The notes under the pieces are model-generated. The model was not told where the DNA came from. It saw nothing but the letters and a program-made list of their open reading frames with translations, and did not search any database. A program made the position numbers and the translations under genes. A stretch of 64,000 bases of DNA, from assembly GCA_947455145.1 (NCBI GenBank), contig CANGME010000005.1, positions 124,001 through 188,000 of the forward strand. Reading direction: 5' to 3'. Each line of letters starts with the position of its first letter. Position 1 is the stretch's first letter. The DNA comes from Comamonadaceae bacterium. GTDB taxonomy: Bacteria; Pseudomonadota; Gammaproteobacteria; Burkholderiales; Burkholderiaceae_C. Below are positions 43,746 to 53,666 of the stretch, one piece after another.

Positions 43746-46001
43746 TCAGAAGCGGCTCAAAGACTGCTCTCGGTCATTGCGCAAAGCTGTTTGGGCCACA
43801 TCGTTCAGGGCCTTATCCACCACCGGCACGTCACTCACCACCCGCATCAAGTCACGACTGCGCAGGCGCTCCATGGTGCGCTGCGACATGGAGTGTGCCG
43901 TGCCCCTGCCCGACACAAACATAAAAAGGCTGCGGTGCGGGCTGGCCCAGGTTAGTTGCACGCGTATCCATTTCTCTTTTAGATGCAACTCCACCCAAGA
44001 GCCAATCACGAGGTCATCGGCGTTCCACTTGAGGGGGGCAGCATTGCCATCGCTCATCAATGCGTGCGCCTCGTCGGACAACAAGACCGAGTCTTCAGCC
44101 AAGTAACCCGCATCCGTTGCCTCGTCTTGACCCACCCAAAACACCTCCAACTCGTGTAACTCGTCCATATCAAGCTGGCTTTTTTTACCACTCACCACAA
44201 AGTCCGGCCCTAGATCAATCACTTTGTGCGGTTCGCTCGTTGCAACAGGGGTCTTAACGCGTGGCGGGTCAAGCGCTCGCTCATGAAGGCGAATCAGCTC
44301 ATCAAAAAACACAGCGGTGCGCACGGGCGGATACTGAATACGTTGCAGACCTTCGCGAAGCTTGCCTAGCATGTCCGGCACCATTTTCACTAGTCGGGCG
44401 CGGTTGCGCCGTGCCAGACGGCGTTGGACGCTCCAGATCAAATCGTCCACCAGAGCTAGATAGCCATCGCCGTCAGAGTGCCCATTTGACCCACTAAGCT
44501 GGGACTCAGCAACCACCTGCGCCCAAGGGCCACACAGGAAGGCATTAACACCCTCAGTCACGCGAGTACCTTTAGTGCGATCTTGAAAATCTGTGGCTAG
44601 ACGTTGTGCAAGCAAATTACGCTGCTCAGCATGCAGTAAGGCCTTGGCTGCCTCTTCTTGCTTGACGCGCTGCGTCAAATCGGCGCGATCCCACTGGGCC
44701 TGGAGTGTGTTGAGAACCTCCGGAAAAGGGGCTACGCCCCCCCTTTGCCCCAACAAGGCTTCAACCGCTTGCGCCACTGAGTGGATGAAAATCGGGAAAC
44801 CAGGATCGCTCTCGCTGGCATAGCCCAGGCTGCGCTGAGTTAGCCTGTCAAGTAACAGTCGTGCTGGGTGTTTGCGCTCGTTGAAAAAACGCGGATCGGA
44901 TTGCGACAGCGCAATAAACACGGGCTCCAGCGCTCTGATCTGATCACGAACCTGGGCCAAAAGGCGATGGTCTTGCACTAAGTTGTCAAGCATCAATCGC
45001 ACCACTTCTTCACCCAATTGCTTGCCCAGCTTCTTGCTGGGGTTGGTGTCACTCGATGATGTCGAAGCGGGCCTCCTGGCAAGATTTCGACTTTGCTCGG
45101 CGTCTTGATCAGCACGGGCATGTAAGCGCTTCATCAAGGGCTCCACCATGCGCATATCTTCCAGTGCCACCATGGAAAATGGGACTGTGTTTTGAAAATC
45201 CTGATCCACATCTTGCTCGTCGCTGTCTAGCTCACCGGACAAAAGACGACGCAGCTTGTCCAACGTTAGCAAAGTGCGGCTCACCGTGCTTTCTGATGGT
45301 TTCCCGCGCGCTGCGGCCATACCCCCGGCTGCACTGGTCGAAGTCATGGCAGGCTCTATACCCTGCGAGCGCAGCCAATCGGTCAACTCCATGTAAAGCT
45401 GGCGCAAACTCACACCCAAATAGCCTGCTGCTGGTGTGACCATGCCCGAACGCTCTTCTTCGCTCGCCACATGGCGCATCAGAGTTTCACGCAGAGCACG
45501 AGCAAACATCTCGGGTCGCAGAGGGTTGAGTTGGGCGCGTACGCTGGCCCAGCCCATCAAGCTGCTGATGAGCGCGTCCAGCGGCTGCAGCACATCGTCC
45601 ACCGCGAGCGCTATTTCTTGTTGAGCCATGGCGTACTCGATGTTGGCGTCAATTTGCGCTTCGTCCAGCAGTTGGAAGTCATCAAAGCGCATGATGTCCG
45701 GACGGACTGATTCCTGTGCACCCGTGTGATAGATGGCTTCTCGCAACACTTTGCTAAACAAAACATTGGCTTGGGAGGACTTATGTCTGAGTTGCTCAAC
45801 AGCTGTTTTGCTGGTCACTCGCTGGTTGATCTGCGCTACCTTGGGTCGCGTTTGGCTGACCAAGGTCTCTAGCCCCATGATCACGTCATCCATCATGCTT
45901 TCGGATTGCGACAGCACCGCTTCAATGCAATCATGCAGCGTGGGACGCGCAACGGCCTGTTCGTCAGACAGGCCAATTCGTCGATTGAGAAAACGCGTCA
46001 T
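43746..46001 (-). CDS. DUF1631 family protein
   Basis: The 751-residue protein belongs to DUF1631, a family of long helical proteins in beta- and gammaproteobacteria without known enzymatic motifs (some are misannotated as thymidine phosphorylase). Recognisable parts are FSKVLREAIYHTGAQ-type helices near the start, NKLLRLMLDNLVQ-like sequence around 335 and a C-terminal beta-rich portion with SWVELHLKEKWIRVQLTWASPHRSLFMF that resembles a PilZ-like fold (inference). It is monocistronic. Confidence 0.8.
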   Translation of the reverse strand: MTRFLNRRIGLSDEQAVARPTLHDCIEAVLSQSESMMDDVIMGLETLVSQTRPKVAQINQRVTSKTAVEQLRHKSSQANVLFSKVLREAIYHTGAQESVRPDIMRFDDFQLLDEAQIDANIEYAMAQQEIALAVDDVLQPLDALISSLMGWASVRAQLNPLRPEMFARALRETLMRHVASEEERSGMVTPAAGYLGVSLRQLYMELTDWLRSQGIEPAMTSTSAAGGMAAARGKPSESTVSRTLLTLDKLRRLLSGELDSDEQDVDQDFQNTVPFSMVALEDMRMVEPLMKRLHARADQDAEQSRNLARRPASTSSSDTNPSKKLGKQLGEEVVRLMLDNLVQDHRLLAQVRDQIRALEPVFIALSQSDPRFFNERKHPARLLLDRLTQRSLGYASESDPGFPIFIHSVAQAVEALLGQRGGVAPFPEVLNTLQAQWDRADLTQRVKQEEAAKALLHAEQRNLLAQRLATDFQDRTKGTRVTEGVNAFLCGPWAQVVAESQLSGSNGHSDGDGYLALVDDLIWSVQRRLARRNRARLVKMVPDMLGKLREGLQRIQYPPVRTAVFFDELIRLHERALDPPRVKTPVATSEPHKVIDLGPDFVVSGKKSQLDMDELHELEVFWVGQDEATDAGYLAEDSVLLSDEAHALMSDGNAAPLKWNADDLVIGSWVELHLKEKWIRVQLTWASPHRSLFMFVSGRGTAHSMSQRTMERLRSRDLMRVVSDVPVVDKALNDVAQTALRNDREQSLSRF

Positions 46002-46328
46002 CCAATGGGGCTTTCAAGGCCGGGAACTACCGACCGATGGCTGATTTTGATGCGAGCCATGTCAAATAAACCATCAGCGAAACACCTTGTTACCGCGGTG
46101 CGTAACGGTTACGAAAAAATCCTCTTCAATGCAATTTTTTGCGATTTTGGCAAAGCATGCGACAATCTCTCTCGTTGCGGCACTCCAGTTGCCCGCGACA
46201 TCAGCACCTTGCTGGGGGCAGCTTTTACAGATCTCGCCCCACTTTTGAACCCTATCAGCCTTTAACTGGCCAGTTGCTATTGCATCTGAACAGGCCGATA
46301 TCCCAGCGCTCAGGACGAGCGCCTTTTT
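46002..46328. other. Intergenic leader region upstream of rhlE
   Basis: The 327 bp between the divergent DUF1631 and rhlE genes hold no supported gene. They probably contain both promoters and a long rhlE leader ending in the hairpin at 46306-46322. Confidence 0.5.
46306..46328 (+). terminator. Terminator-like hairpin touching the rhlE start codon
   Basis: GCGCTC (46306-46311) and GAGCGC (46317-46322) form a 6-bp GC-rich stem with loop AGGAC, followed by CTTTTT that runs directly into the ATG at 46329. The only plausible ribosome site, AGGA, is in the loop. The structure could attenuate transcription or gate translation of the helicase gene. Confidence 0.6.
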
Positions 46329-48089
46329 ATGAACTTTGACGAATTGAACCTGGCTCCGGCCATCCTTAAAGCCGTGCGCGAGCAAGGCTACGAAACCCCC
46401 ACCGCCATCCAGGCCCAGGCTATTCCTGTGGTGCTTGAAGGCCATGACCTGCTCGGTGGTGCACAAACCGGCACCGGCAAAACCGCCGCCTTTGTCTTGC
46501 CCATGCTGCACAAGCTGAGCATGAGCCGCAGCGCCCAAAACAAATTTGGCGGCACCGGCATCCGCGCCTTGGTACTCACCCCCACGCGCGAACTCGCCGC
46601 GCAGGTGGAAGAGTCCGTGCGCACCTACGGCCAGTACCTGCAACTCACCTCCACCGTGATTTTTGGCGGTGTCGGCATGAACCCGCAAATCTCCAAGGTC
46701 AAAAAAGGCGTGGACATTTTGGTGGCCACACCCGGTCGCTTGCTGGATCTGCTGCAACAAGGCGTGCTGGACTTGGGTCAAGTGCAGATGCTGGTGCTGG
46801 ACGAGGCCGACCGCATGCTGGACATGGGCTTCATCCATGACGTGAAGAAAGTGTTGGCCGTGGTGCCCAAAGACAAGCAAAGCCTGCTGTTCTCCGCCAC
46901 CTTCAGCGACGAGATTCGTGACCTGGCCAACAACCTGCTGAAGAACCCGCAAAGTGTGCAGGTCACACCGCGCAACACCACAGTGCAGCGCATCACGCAG
47001 ACCATTCACCCAGTCGGCCGTGGCAAGAAGAAAGCCCTGTTGGCCCACATCATCAACGAGCACAACTGGAGTCAGGTGTTGGTGTTCACCCGCACCAAAT
47101 TTGGCGCTAACAATGTGGCCGAGTTCTTGACCAAGAACGGCATCGAAGCCATGGCCCTGCACGGCAACAAGAGCCAGGCGGCCCGCACGCAAGCCCTGGC
47201 TGGCTTCAAGAGCGGCGACATCCGCGCTCTGGTGGCCACTGACATTGCCGCACGCGGCATTGACATTGACGACCTGCCGCACGTGGTGAACTACGAAATC
47301 CCCAACGTCAGCGAAGACTATGTGCACCGCATTGGCCGCACCGGTCGCGCCGGTGCAGACGGCGCTGCCGTCAATTTGGTGTGCATGGACGAAGAAGGCT
47401 TTATGCAAGACATCGAGCGCTTCACCAAGCAAAAAATTGAAGTGGTCATGGTGGAAGGTTTTGGCCCCGAGCCCGGTGAAAAAGGCGAACCCATTGCCAT
47501 GGGCCGCCAGACCATATGGGGCGGCGCAGGCAAGCCCCCCAGCCGCGACGTGATGCAGGCAGCAGCCAAAGCAGCCCGCAGCGAAATGATGCAACGCGTG
47601 AGCGAAAGCCGCGCCAGCCAGGGTGACCGTGGTGGACGCCCTGGAGGCGGTGGCGGCGGCGGTGGTGGCCGAGGCGGCAACGCACCGCGCAAGCCAGCGG
47701 GTCAAGCTCGCCCTAGCAACGGTAACGGCTTTGGTAACGGCAATGGCAATGGATACGGTGGTCAACCTGCCGCCCGCAGCCAAGGCCCCCGCCCTTCGCA
47801 AGAAGGTCGCGGTCAAGGCTTCAGCCAAGGCCAGCCGCGCTCATCTGCGTCCGGCTACCAATCCGAGCCACGCCAAAGCGCCCCTCGTGCCGCTCAGGGT
47901 CAACCCGACCCGATGCGCACCAGCGTTGACATGATGGCCGAGCGCGGTGCTCGCCGGGGTGGTGGTGGTTTTGGTGGTGGCAATCGCGGTCGCAGTGGCG
48001 GCGGCGGCGGGGGCTACGGAGGTGGCTCTGGCGGCGGTGGCGGCTACGGTGGTGGTGGTGGTTCGCGCGGCGGCTCTTTCAACCGCTAA
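46329..48089 (+). CDS. rhlE: DEAD-box RNA helicase RhlE
   Basis: The 586-residue protein has the full DEAD-box set: Q motif [46 protein letters not shown], and [10 protein letters not shown]. After residue ~440 comes a low-complexity Gly/Arg-rich tail with GGGG, NGNGNG and GGYGGG repeats, likely an RNA-binding tether. This architecture fits RhlE of betaproteobacteria, which remodels RNA in ribosome assembly and decay. The leader hairpin upstream suggests post-initiation control. Confidence 0.92.
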   Translation: MNFDELNLAPAILKAVREQGYETPTAIQAQAIPVVLEGHDLLGGAQTGTGKTAAFVLPMLHKLSMSRSAQNKFGGTGIRALVLTPTRELAAQVEESVRTYGQYLQLTSTVIFGGVGMNPQISKVKKGVDILVATPGRLLDLLQQGVLDLGQVQMLVLDEADRMLDMGFIHDVKKVLAVVPKDKQSLLFSATFSDEIRDLANNLLKNPQSVQVTPRNTTVQRITQTIHPVGRGKKKALLAHIINEHNWSQVLVFTRTKFGANNVAEFLTKNGIEAMALHGNKSQAARTQALAGFKSGDIRALVATDIAARGIDIDDLPHVVNYEIPNVSEDYVHRIGRTGRAGADGAAVNLVCMDEEGFMQDIERFTKQKIEVVMVEGFGPEPGEKGEPIAMGRQTIWGGAGKPPSRDVMQAAAKAARSEMMQRVSESRASQGDRGGRPGGGGGGGGGRGGNAPRKPAGQARPSNGNGFGNGNGNGYGGQPAARSQGPRPSQEGRGQGFSQGQPRSSASGYQSEPRQSAPRAAQGQPDPMRTSVDMMAERGARRGGGGFGGGNRGRSGGGGGGYGGGSGGGGGYGGGGGSRGGSFNR

Positions 48090-48098
48090 GATGACACC

Positions 48099-48713
48099 AT
48101 GACACCCGCCACTCACTCCACAACCCTGGACCAGTGGCTGGCCGATGAATCGCTGGCACGCCAGCGTCAGGACGCAGGTCCGGGCGCTGGCGTTTCTACG
48201 TTGGCTCAAATCGGCAGCAAAAACGGTTTGCAAACCCTGCAAGCCATGCTCCAGGGCGAACTACCCTATGCCCCCATTTTCGACACGCTTGATTTTCTGC
48301 TGATCCGTGTGGCGGCAGGCGAAGCCGTGTTTCAAGGCACACCCGGCCTGCAACACGGCAACCCCTTGGGCACCGTGCACGGCGGCTGGTTTGCCACCCT
48401 GCTGGACTCGGCCCTAGGCTGTGCCGTGCACACCCTGATGCCCTCGGGGCGCGGCTACACCACCACGCAATTGAACGTGAATCTGGTCAAGGCCCTCACC
48501 CCCAAGGTCACCCGCGTGCGGGCCGAGGGTAAGGTCATCCACTGCGGTCGCCAGTTGGCCACGGCCGAGGCGCGGCTGGTCGGGCCCGACGGCACGCTGT
48601 ACGCGCACGCCACCACGACCTGTCTTGTTTTTGATCTCCCCAACTTCACACGAGAAAATCATGATCTTTCTGCACACCATGCTGCGCGTCGGCCACCTGC
48701 AACGCGCGATTGA
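48099..48713 (+). CDS. PaaI-like hotdog-fold thioesterase
   Basis: The 204-residue protein has the hotdog signature [25 protein letters not shown], with the catalytic Asp in the central helix, and [16 protein letters not shown]. It should hydrolyse an acyl-CoA thioester. The domain ends near [10 protein letters not shown]; the last ~20 residues overlap the start of gloA by 53 bp in another frame and look unconserved, as if the original stop was lost. Confidence 0.82.
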   Translation: MTPATHSTTLDQWLADESLARQRQDAGPGAGVSTLAQIGSKNGLQTLQAMLQGELPYAPIFDTLDFLLIRVAAGEAVFQGTPGLQHGNPLGTVHGGWFATLLDSALGCAVHTLMPSGRGYTTTQLNVNLVKALTPKVTRVRAEGKVIHCGRQLATAEARLVGPDGTLYAHATTTCLVFDLPNFTRENHDLSAHHAARRPPATRD

Positions 48714-49047
48714 TTTCTACACCCAAGTCATGGGCATGCGCCTTCTGCGCACAACTGATCGGCCCGATCAAAAGTACTCACTCGCTTTTGTTGGCTACGG
48801 CAGTAACCCAGAGCAGGCCGAGATTGAGTTGACCTACAACTACGGCGTGGATGCTTATGAAATGGGCACCGCCTACGGCCACATCGCCCTGGGCGTGACC
48901 GACATCTACGCCACCTGCGACAAGATTCGCGCTGGCGGCGGCAACATCACCCGTGAGCCCGGCCCCGTGAAGGGCGGCGACACCGTCATCGCCTTCGTCA
49001 CTGACCCGGATGGCTACAAGATCGAGCTGATCCAGCGCGATTTCTGA
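48661..49047 (+). CDS. gloA: Lactoylglutathione lyase (glyoxalase I)
   Basis: The 128-residue protein matches E. coli GloA in length and its nickel ligands: His5 (MIFLHTML), a Glu in IELTYNYG, His in YGHIALGV and Glu in YKIELIQRD. It isomerises the methylglyoxal-glutathione adduct. GloB, the next enzyme, is encoded 5.5 kb away. The ATG at 48661 is chosen by alignment with the family start. Confidence 0.94.
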   Translation: MIFLHTMLRVGHLQRAIDFYTQVMGMRLLRTTDRPDQKYSLAFVGYGSNPEQAEIELTYNYGVDAYEMGTAYGHIALGVTDIYATCDKIRAGGGNITREPGPVKGGDTVIAFVTDPDGYKIELIQRDF

Positions 49048-49135
49048 GTCCGGTTGTCTGACTCAATAACCGTGGTTGGCTTGTAACTTCCATCGCACTA
49101 GTCTAAAGTCTCATGACACCACTTAGGAGATATCC

Positions 49136-49684
49136 ATGACCTACGTCCTCACCCCGCTCGCATTGGCCCTTGTGTTATCGGCCTGCGCCTTTTCACCCAG
49201 CGGCCCCCAAGCGACAGCCCAACTCCAGCCCACGCGCGGCAACACCACCAGTGGCAGCGTCACCTTCGCCCAGAGCGGCGACAAGGTCATGGTGACTGGC
49301 GAAATCCGCGGGCTCAAGCCCAATGCGGAGCACGGCTTTCACGTGCATGACAAGGGCGATTGCTCCAGTGGAGACGGCATGAGCACAGGTGGCCACTTCA
49401 ACCCTATGGGCGCTTCGCACGGAGCTCACCACCAAGCCATGCACCATGTAGGCGACTTGCCCAGCCTGAAAGCCGATGCCAACGGCACGGCACGATTCAA
49501 CTTTGAATCCAGCAGCATCGCAGTGGGCACGGGGGCTGCCAATGTGGTGGGCCGTGGCCTTATCGTGCACCGAGATCCGGACGACTACACCACCCAGCCC
49601 ACGGGCAACGCCGGGCCACGACTGGCCTGTGCGGTGATCAGCCTGCCAGTGCAACGGGCACCGGCCAGCAGCAGCGGTTATTGA
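49136..49684 (+). CDS. sodC: Copper/zinc superoxide dismutase, lipoprotein type
   Basis: The 182-residue protein starts with a lipoprotein signal (LALALVLSACAFS) and has the SodC copper and zinc ligands in HGFHVHDKGDCSS and GGHFNPMGASHG, and a downstream RGLIVHRDPDDY with the bridging pattern. It removes superoxide in the periplasm. TTAGGAGA lies 6-9 bases before the ATG. Its copper need fits the nearby copper island only loosely. Confidence 0.92.
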   Translation: MTYVLTPLALALVLSACAFSPSGPQATAQLQPTRGNTTSGSVTFAQSGDKVMVTGEIRGLKPNAEHGFHVHDKGDCSSGDGMSTGGHFNPMGASHGAHHQAMHHVGDLPSLKADANGTARFNFESSSIAVGTGAANVVGRGLIVHRDPDDYTTQPTGNAGPRLACAVISLPVQRAPASSSGY

Positions 49685-50286
49685 GTGGGCGGTTGATGCC
49701 ACTGGCTGAGCAGGGCTTGCGCCCGCTGCAAGTCGGCAAGGGTGTCGATGTCAGTGACGCAACCTATGTCGGTGACAGTGATCTCCACGACGGCATGGGC
49801 TTGCATGACCAGGGCCGCACCTTTGGGGCCTTGGAGTTGCATGAGTTGGGGCCCGCAGGTTTTCATAAACCGAACCGGGTGGCCGCGTAGCCTTTGACCT
49901 TGCCCCTCATACACGGGCACAACCACCGCATGCGCCGGGTCAGCCAGGGCCACCTGGCGCAAGGTTTCAGGGCGAATCAAGGGTAAGTCAGCTGGGAGAA
50001 TCAACCAGCCGGAGGCGTCTGCCGTGGCCTGCACTGCCGCCGCAATCGAGTCGCCCATACCGGGGTGGCCTGCGTCTTCCAGATGCCAAGGCAAGCCACT
50101 GGCGCGTACGGCGTCTAGCGTATGTTGCAGCACGGTTTTGTCACCGAGCAAGGCATAAAGTTTGTGCGTGCTGCCGCCCGATGCGAGGAAGCGCTCGCCG
50201 CGCCCTGAGGCCAGCACGATGACGACCGGCAACGCACCCGCAAGCGCCCCGTCAAGCGCCGTTTCCTTCAACTCAAGCGACGACAC
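49678..50286 (-). CDS. MobA/MocA-like molybdenum cofactor nucleotidyltransferase
   Basis: The 202-residue protein has the nucleotidyltransferase start VIVLASGRGERFLASGGSTHK and the metal-binding LILPADLPL, as in MocA, which makes molybdopterin cytosine dinucleotide for xanthine-oxidase-type enzymes. The best start is GTG at 50286, overlapping xdhC by 14 bp. Pairing with XdhC supports a role in maturing Mo dehydrogenases such as the two encoded in this window. Confidence 0.82.
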   Translation of the reverse strand: MSSLELKETALDGALAGALPVVIVLASGRGERFLASGGSTHKLYALLGDKTVLQHTLDAVRASGLPWHLEDAGHPGMGDSIAAAVQATADASGWLILPADLPLIRPETLRQVALADPAHAVVVPVYEGQGQRLRGHPVRFMKTCGPQLMQLQGPKGAALVMQAHAVVEITVTDIGCVTDIDTLADLQRAQALLSQWHQPPTQ

Positions 50287-51274
50287 AACCCGGCGCTGAT
50301 TTGACGGACGGATTCACCGCATTTTTGACCTGCACGATCTCCGCCACGATGGACACGGCGATCTCAGCTGGCGTTTTGGCCCCCAGCGCCAAGCCCACCG
50401 GTCCGTGCAGGCGCGCGAGTTCATCGGCGCTCAAATCAAAGTGTTCGGCCAGACGCTGCTTGCGCACGCCCTGGTTGCGTTGCGAGCCCAGTGCGCCGAC
50501 ATAAAAGGCGGCGGATTTCAGCGCCTCCATCAACGCCATATCGTCCAGCTTGGGGTCGTGTGTGAGCGCGACGATGGCCGTGTGGGCGTCGGGCACCAGT
50601 TCGCGCACCACATCATCAGGCATGCCCAAAACACGTTGCACACCCACCAAGCCCAGGCCGTGTGCGTACTCTTCACGCGGGTCGCACACCAGCACCTCAA
50701 AGTCCAGCAGAGCCGCCATGTGCGCCACGGCTTGCGAGAGTTGGCCCGCCCCAATCAACAGCAAGCGCCACTTCGGGCCAAACACGCTGGACAGGGTGGT
50801 GCCATCAAACTGCATTTGCTCTCCGCGCTCGGCGTCAGCCAACTCAACTTGGCCCGTGCTTAGGTGCAGGGTGCGACGCACGAGTTGATGCGCGGCCGTT
50901 CGCGCCAGTAAGTCAGCGACCCAAGCCGTGTCTTGCAAAGGCTCTTGCACAAGACGTAGCGAGCCGCCACAGGGTAGACCAAAGCGGGCGGCTTCTTCTT
51001 GACTCACGCCGTAGGCAATCATCGAAGGCAGCTTGTCCGCCTCATCCAGTGCGGTTGTTTTGAAAGAGGCTTTGGTGCGGGCGATCAGATCATCCTCCAC
51101 ACAGCCGCCTGAGACAGATCCGCTGACCAAGCCGTCGTCCCGCACAGCCAGCATGGCCCCAGGCGGGCGCGGTGCGCTGCCCCAGGTTTGCACCACCGTC
51201 ACCAGGGTGACTTTGTGGCCCGATTGCTTCCACGCGAGTGCGTCGCCCAATACCCGAAGGTCTAAACTTTCCAT
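50273..51274 (-). CDS. XdhC/CoxI-family molybdenum-enzyme maturation factor
   Basis: The 333-residue protein has the XdhC N-terminal pattern VTVVQTWGSAPRPPGAMLAVRDDG with SVSGGCVE, and a Rossmann C-terminal domain LLIGAGQLSQAVAHMAALLDFEVLVCDPREE. XdhC proteins bind the sulfurated cofactor and load it into xanthine-oxidase-family subunits. The start at 51274 gives MESLDLRVLGDALAW, a normal family start. It is co-transcribed with the MobA-like gene and diverges from pdxH. Confidence 0.88.
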   Translation of the reverse strand: MESLDLRVLGDALAWKQSGHKVTLVTVVQTWGSAPRPPGAMLAVRDDGLVSGSVSGGCVEDDLIARTKASFKTTALDEADKLPSMIAYGVSQEEAARFGLPCGGSLRLVQEPLQDTAWVADLLARTAAHQLVRRTLHLSTGQVELADAERGEQMQFDGTTLSSVFGPKWRLLLIGAGQLSQAVAHMAALLDFEVLVCDPREEYAHGLGLVGVQRVLGMPDDVVRELVPDAHTAIVALTHDPKLDDMALMEALKSAAFYVGALGSQRNQGVRKQRLAEHFDLSADELARLHGPVGLALGAKTPAEIAVSIVAEIVQVKNAVNPSVKSAPGCVVA

Positions 51275-51316
51275 GTTTGTTTCCTGTCTCGATGATTGAT
51301 TTTCTATACTGCGAGT

Positions 51317-51955
51317 ATGACGAAAATTTCTGACCTGCGCAAAAGCTACGAACGGGCCGAACTCAACGAGACCGCCTCGCAAACGGATCCGCTGCAGCAG
51401 TTCGACCAATGGCTACACGAAGCCATCGCCGCCGAACTCCCCGAGCCTAATGCCATGACACTGGCCACGGTGGGCAGCAACCTGCGCCCCTCCACTCGCG
51501 TGGTGCTGATCAAGGGCTATGACGAGCGCGGCATAGTCTGGTTCACGAACTACGAGAGCCGCAAAGGCCGCCAACTGGCGGGCAATCCCTTCGCTGCGAT
51601 CCAGTTTCATTGGGTGGAGTTGGAGCGGGTGGTGCGCATCGAAGGCGTGGTGGAGAAGATCAGCAACGCCGAGAGCGACACCTACTTCAACAGTCGCCCG
51701 CTCGATTCACGCATCGGTGCCTGGGCCAGCCCGCAAAGCCAGGTGATAGCCAACCGAGGCGTTTTGGTGGCCAACGCCGCCCGCTATGCCGCGCAATTTC
51801 TGTTGCAACCACCGCGTCCGCCGCACTGGGGTGGCTACCGCCTCAAGCCTGATGGGTGGGAGTTTTGGCAGGGGCGCAAGAGTCGTTTGCATGACCGTCT
51901 GCGTTACTCGCCGGATGGGGCGGTGGGGTGGGTGCGGGAGCGGTTGGCGCCATAG
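51317..51955 (+). CDS. pdxH: Pyridoxamine 5'-phosphate oxidase
   Basis: The 212-residue protein has the PNPOx pattern: [42 protein letters not shown] for FMN and substrate binding, [14 protein letters not shown], and the C-terminal [17 protein letters not shown]. It makes pyridoxal 5'-phosphate using FMN and O2. The ATG at 51317 is the first with a proper family start. Confidence 0.95.
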   Translation: MTKISDLRKSYERAELNETASQTDPLQQFDQWLHEAIAAELPEPNAMTLATVGSNLRPSTRVVLIKGYDERGIVWFTNYESRKGRQLAGNPFAAIQFHWVELERVVRIEGVVEKISNAESDTYFNSRPLDSRIGAWASPQSQVIANRGVLVANAARYAAQFLLQPPRPPHWGGYRLKPDGWEFWQGRKSRLHDRLRYSPDGAVGWVRERLAP

Positions 51956-51960
51956 ATTTT

Positions 51961-52510
51961 TGTCTTTGTCTTGTAGCTTCGTCGTTTGTTTTGTAGCTTC
52001 GCCATGTGAGCTTGGTGGGCGAACGCACCGAGTGTCCGTGGCTGTTCTTCGCGGCACGCTCGCGCAGGATGTCTTGTAGTGTTTGAACAGCGCTGGCGTA
52101 ACGACCGATTGAGTGGTCGAAATTTTGTGGCACGCGCGAATGGCCGCTACGCCCCTCCCCAGCCACTCGTTACGTCTGCGAGCTTGGTTTGAAAACAGCC
52201 TTTCGCTCAGTGGCGTGTAGCCTGCTGTTGGCGGTTTGCAGTTCGGCTGTTTTGACTTCCCATCCTCCGAACGTCCACACCTCGGCCAAGGCAGGTCAAT
52301 GCGTGGGGTCGGGCTGCGTGGCCATTCGCGCGTGCTGCAAAATTTTCCGTGCTCAAACAGTAATTACGACAACATGGCAGCGCGCTACAACATGTCCTGC
52401 GCGAGCGTGCCACGCGGAACGAGCCCCACCGTTGACCAGCCGTGCCCACCCAGCCCGAGTGGCGAAGCTACAAAAGCAAAACCGAAACGACAAGAGCAGA
52501 ACCTACAAAC
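51961..52510. repeat. Large imperfect inverted repeat, about 550 bp
   Basis: The left arm runs inward from TTTTGTAGCTTCGCC at 51989 and the right arm outward to its complement at 52461-52475. Shared blocks in order include GGCACGCTCGCGCAGGA with its complement, GCACGCGCGAATGGCC with GGCCATTCGCGCGTGC, and the inner pair AAAACAGCC/GGCTGTTTT near 52192 and 52245. The outer flanks also resemble each other. Arms are about 200 nt, diverged by substitutions and small indels, around a loop of about 45 nt. This fills the whole gap between pdxH and the permease gene; no gene is supported inside it. Confidence 0.7.
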
Positions 52511-53522
52511 TCCCCACCAACACCATCACCAAGGGCACAGTCACCATCGCCAGCGCCGTAGACACCACCACACTGGCCGTCACCAGCTCTTGCGCCACCT
52601 TGTAGCGCTGTGAGAAGAGGAACACATTCGCACCAATCGGCAAACCCGCTATCACCACAATCACCACCAAGGGCAAGCCACTTAAACCCAGCAGCGTGGC
52701 GATCAACCAGACGGTCAGTGGGTAGATCAAAGTTTTAACCAATGTGACCGCCACCGCGTCACGCAAATGCGAGCCCACCGCCGTGCTGGACAGCGTGACC
52801 CCTACCAGCATCAGCGCCATGGGGCCGAAGGCCTGACCCAGCCACTGCAAGGGCTTGTCCACCACCTCAGGCACGGCCCAACCGGTTTGCGCAAACAGCA
52901 GGCCTGCGATGACCGGTATGGCCACGGGGTGGATGATCGAATTGCGCAGGGCCACCAGCACGGTGCGCAGGATAGGGCGGCGCGCTTGCGCCTCATCGCC
53001 CGCCATTGAGTGCGATGCCGCACTGGCCATTTCGCGCGCCACCGCAAGCTCCAGCACCAGTGTGCCCGCCGTCAACATCACCATCGAATGCAGTGAGAGC
53101 AGCGTGAACACAATCACCAGCCCCGGCGCACCGTAGGCCAGGCCGACCAGCGGCACGCCGATCATCACCGAGTTGCTGAACGTGCTGGCCATGGCCAAGA
53201 CCGCCGAGCGACGGCTCAGGCCCTGGGTCAGCAACACCAGCGCGTACATCACCAGCGCCGCCAGAAAGTAAGCCGCCACGGGCTTGAAGTCCAACTGCTC
53301 CAGGTGCACCGTGCTCATGGTGCGAAACATCAAGGCCGGTGTGAGCACCAAAAATACCAAGTTGGAGAGATCTTTTATCGATTCAGACCTTAGCCATCTG
53401 GCGTATCCAGCTATAAAACCTATAGCAATCAGCAAGACAACGGGGATCAACGCGGACAGGACAGGGTGGTTCACAAGGGCAATCAAAGTCGAACGGTAAG
53501 GCGGGTAACAGGCCAAGCGCAC
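52503..53522 (-). CDS. AEC-family (auxin efflux carrier-like) permease
   Basis: The 339-residue membrane protein has ten predicted helices in two halves, with the family-typical LSNLVFLVLTPALMFRTM and SNSVMIGVPLVGLAYG in the first half and GLPIGANVFLFSQRY in the last. Relatives move malonate, malate or similar organic acids. The start is GTG at 53522 or GTG at 53474. Its 3' end abuts the large palindrome. Confidence 0.87.
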   Translation of the reverse strand: MRLACYPPYRSTLIALVNHPVLSALIPVVLLIAIGFIAGYARWLRSESIKDLSNLVFLVLTPALMFRTMSTVHLEQLDFKPVAAYFLAALVMYALVLLTQGLSRRSAVLAMASTFSNSVMIGVPLVGLAYGAPGLVIVFTLLSLHSMVMLTAGTLVLELAVAREMASAASHSMAGDEAQARRPILRTVLVALRNSIIHPVAIPVIAGLLFAQTGWAVPEVVDKPLQWLGQAFGPMALMLVGVTLSSTAVGSHLRDAVAVTLVKTLIYPLTVWLIATLLGLSGLPLVVIVVIAGLPIGANVFLFSQRYKVAQELVTASVVVSTALAMVTVPLVMVLVGSL

Positions 53523-53666
53523 GATGGTAGCGCCTGGAGCACCTCACACCGAGCACACACCAAGCACAAGCCTGAGGCAAACCCTGATTTTATTTCTGGC
53601 GATTCGCACTAAGATGCTTGTTGCTTTACGAACCGTCACGTCCCTTCACCACTCAAGGAACCCACC

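Noticed and set aside
46074-47828. A 584-codon open frame on the minus strand opposite rhlE
   Set aside because: It is the antisense reading of the helicase gene with a His/Gly/Ala-rich low-complexity product; all DEAD-box motifs are on the plus strand.
52189-52605. A frame with a signal-peptide-like start (KTAFRSVACSLLLAVCSS)
   Set aside because: It lies in the large palindrome, overlaps the permease gene antisense and its tail has no protein-like character; such frames recur in repeats of related genomes.
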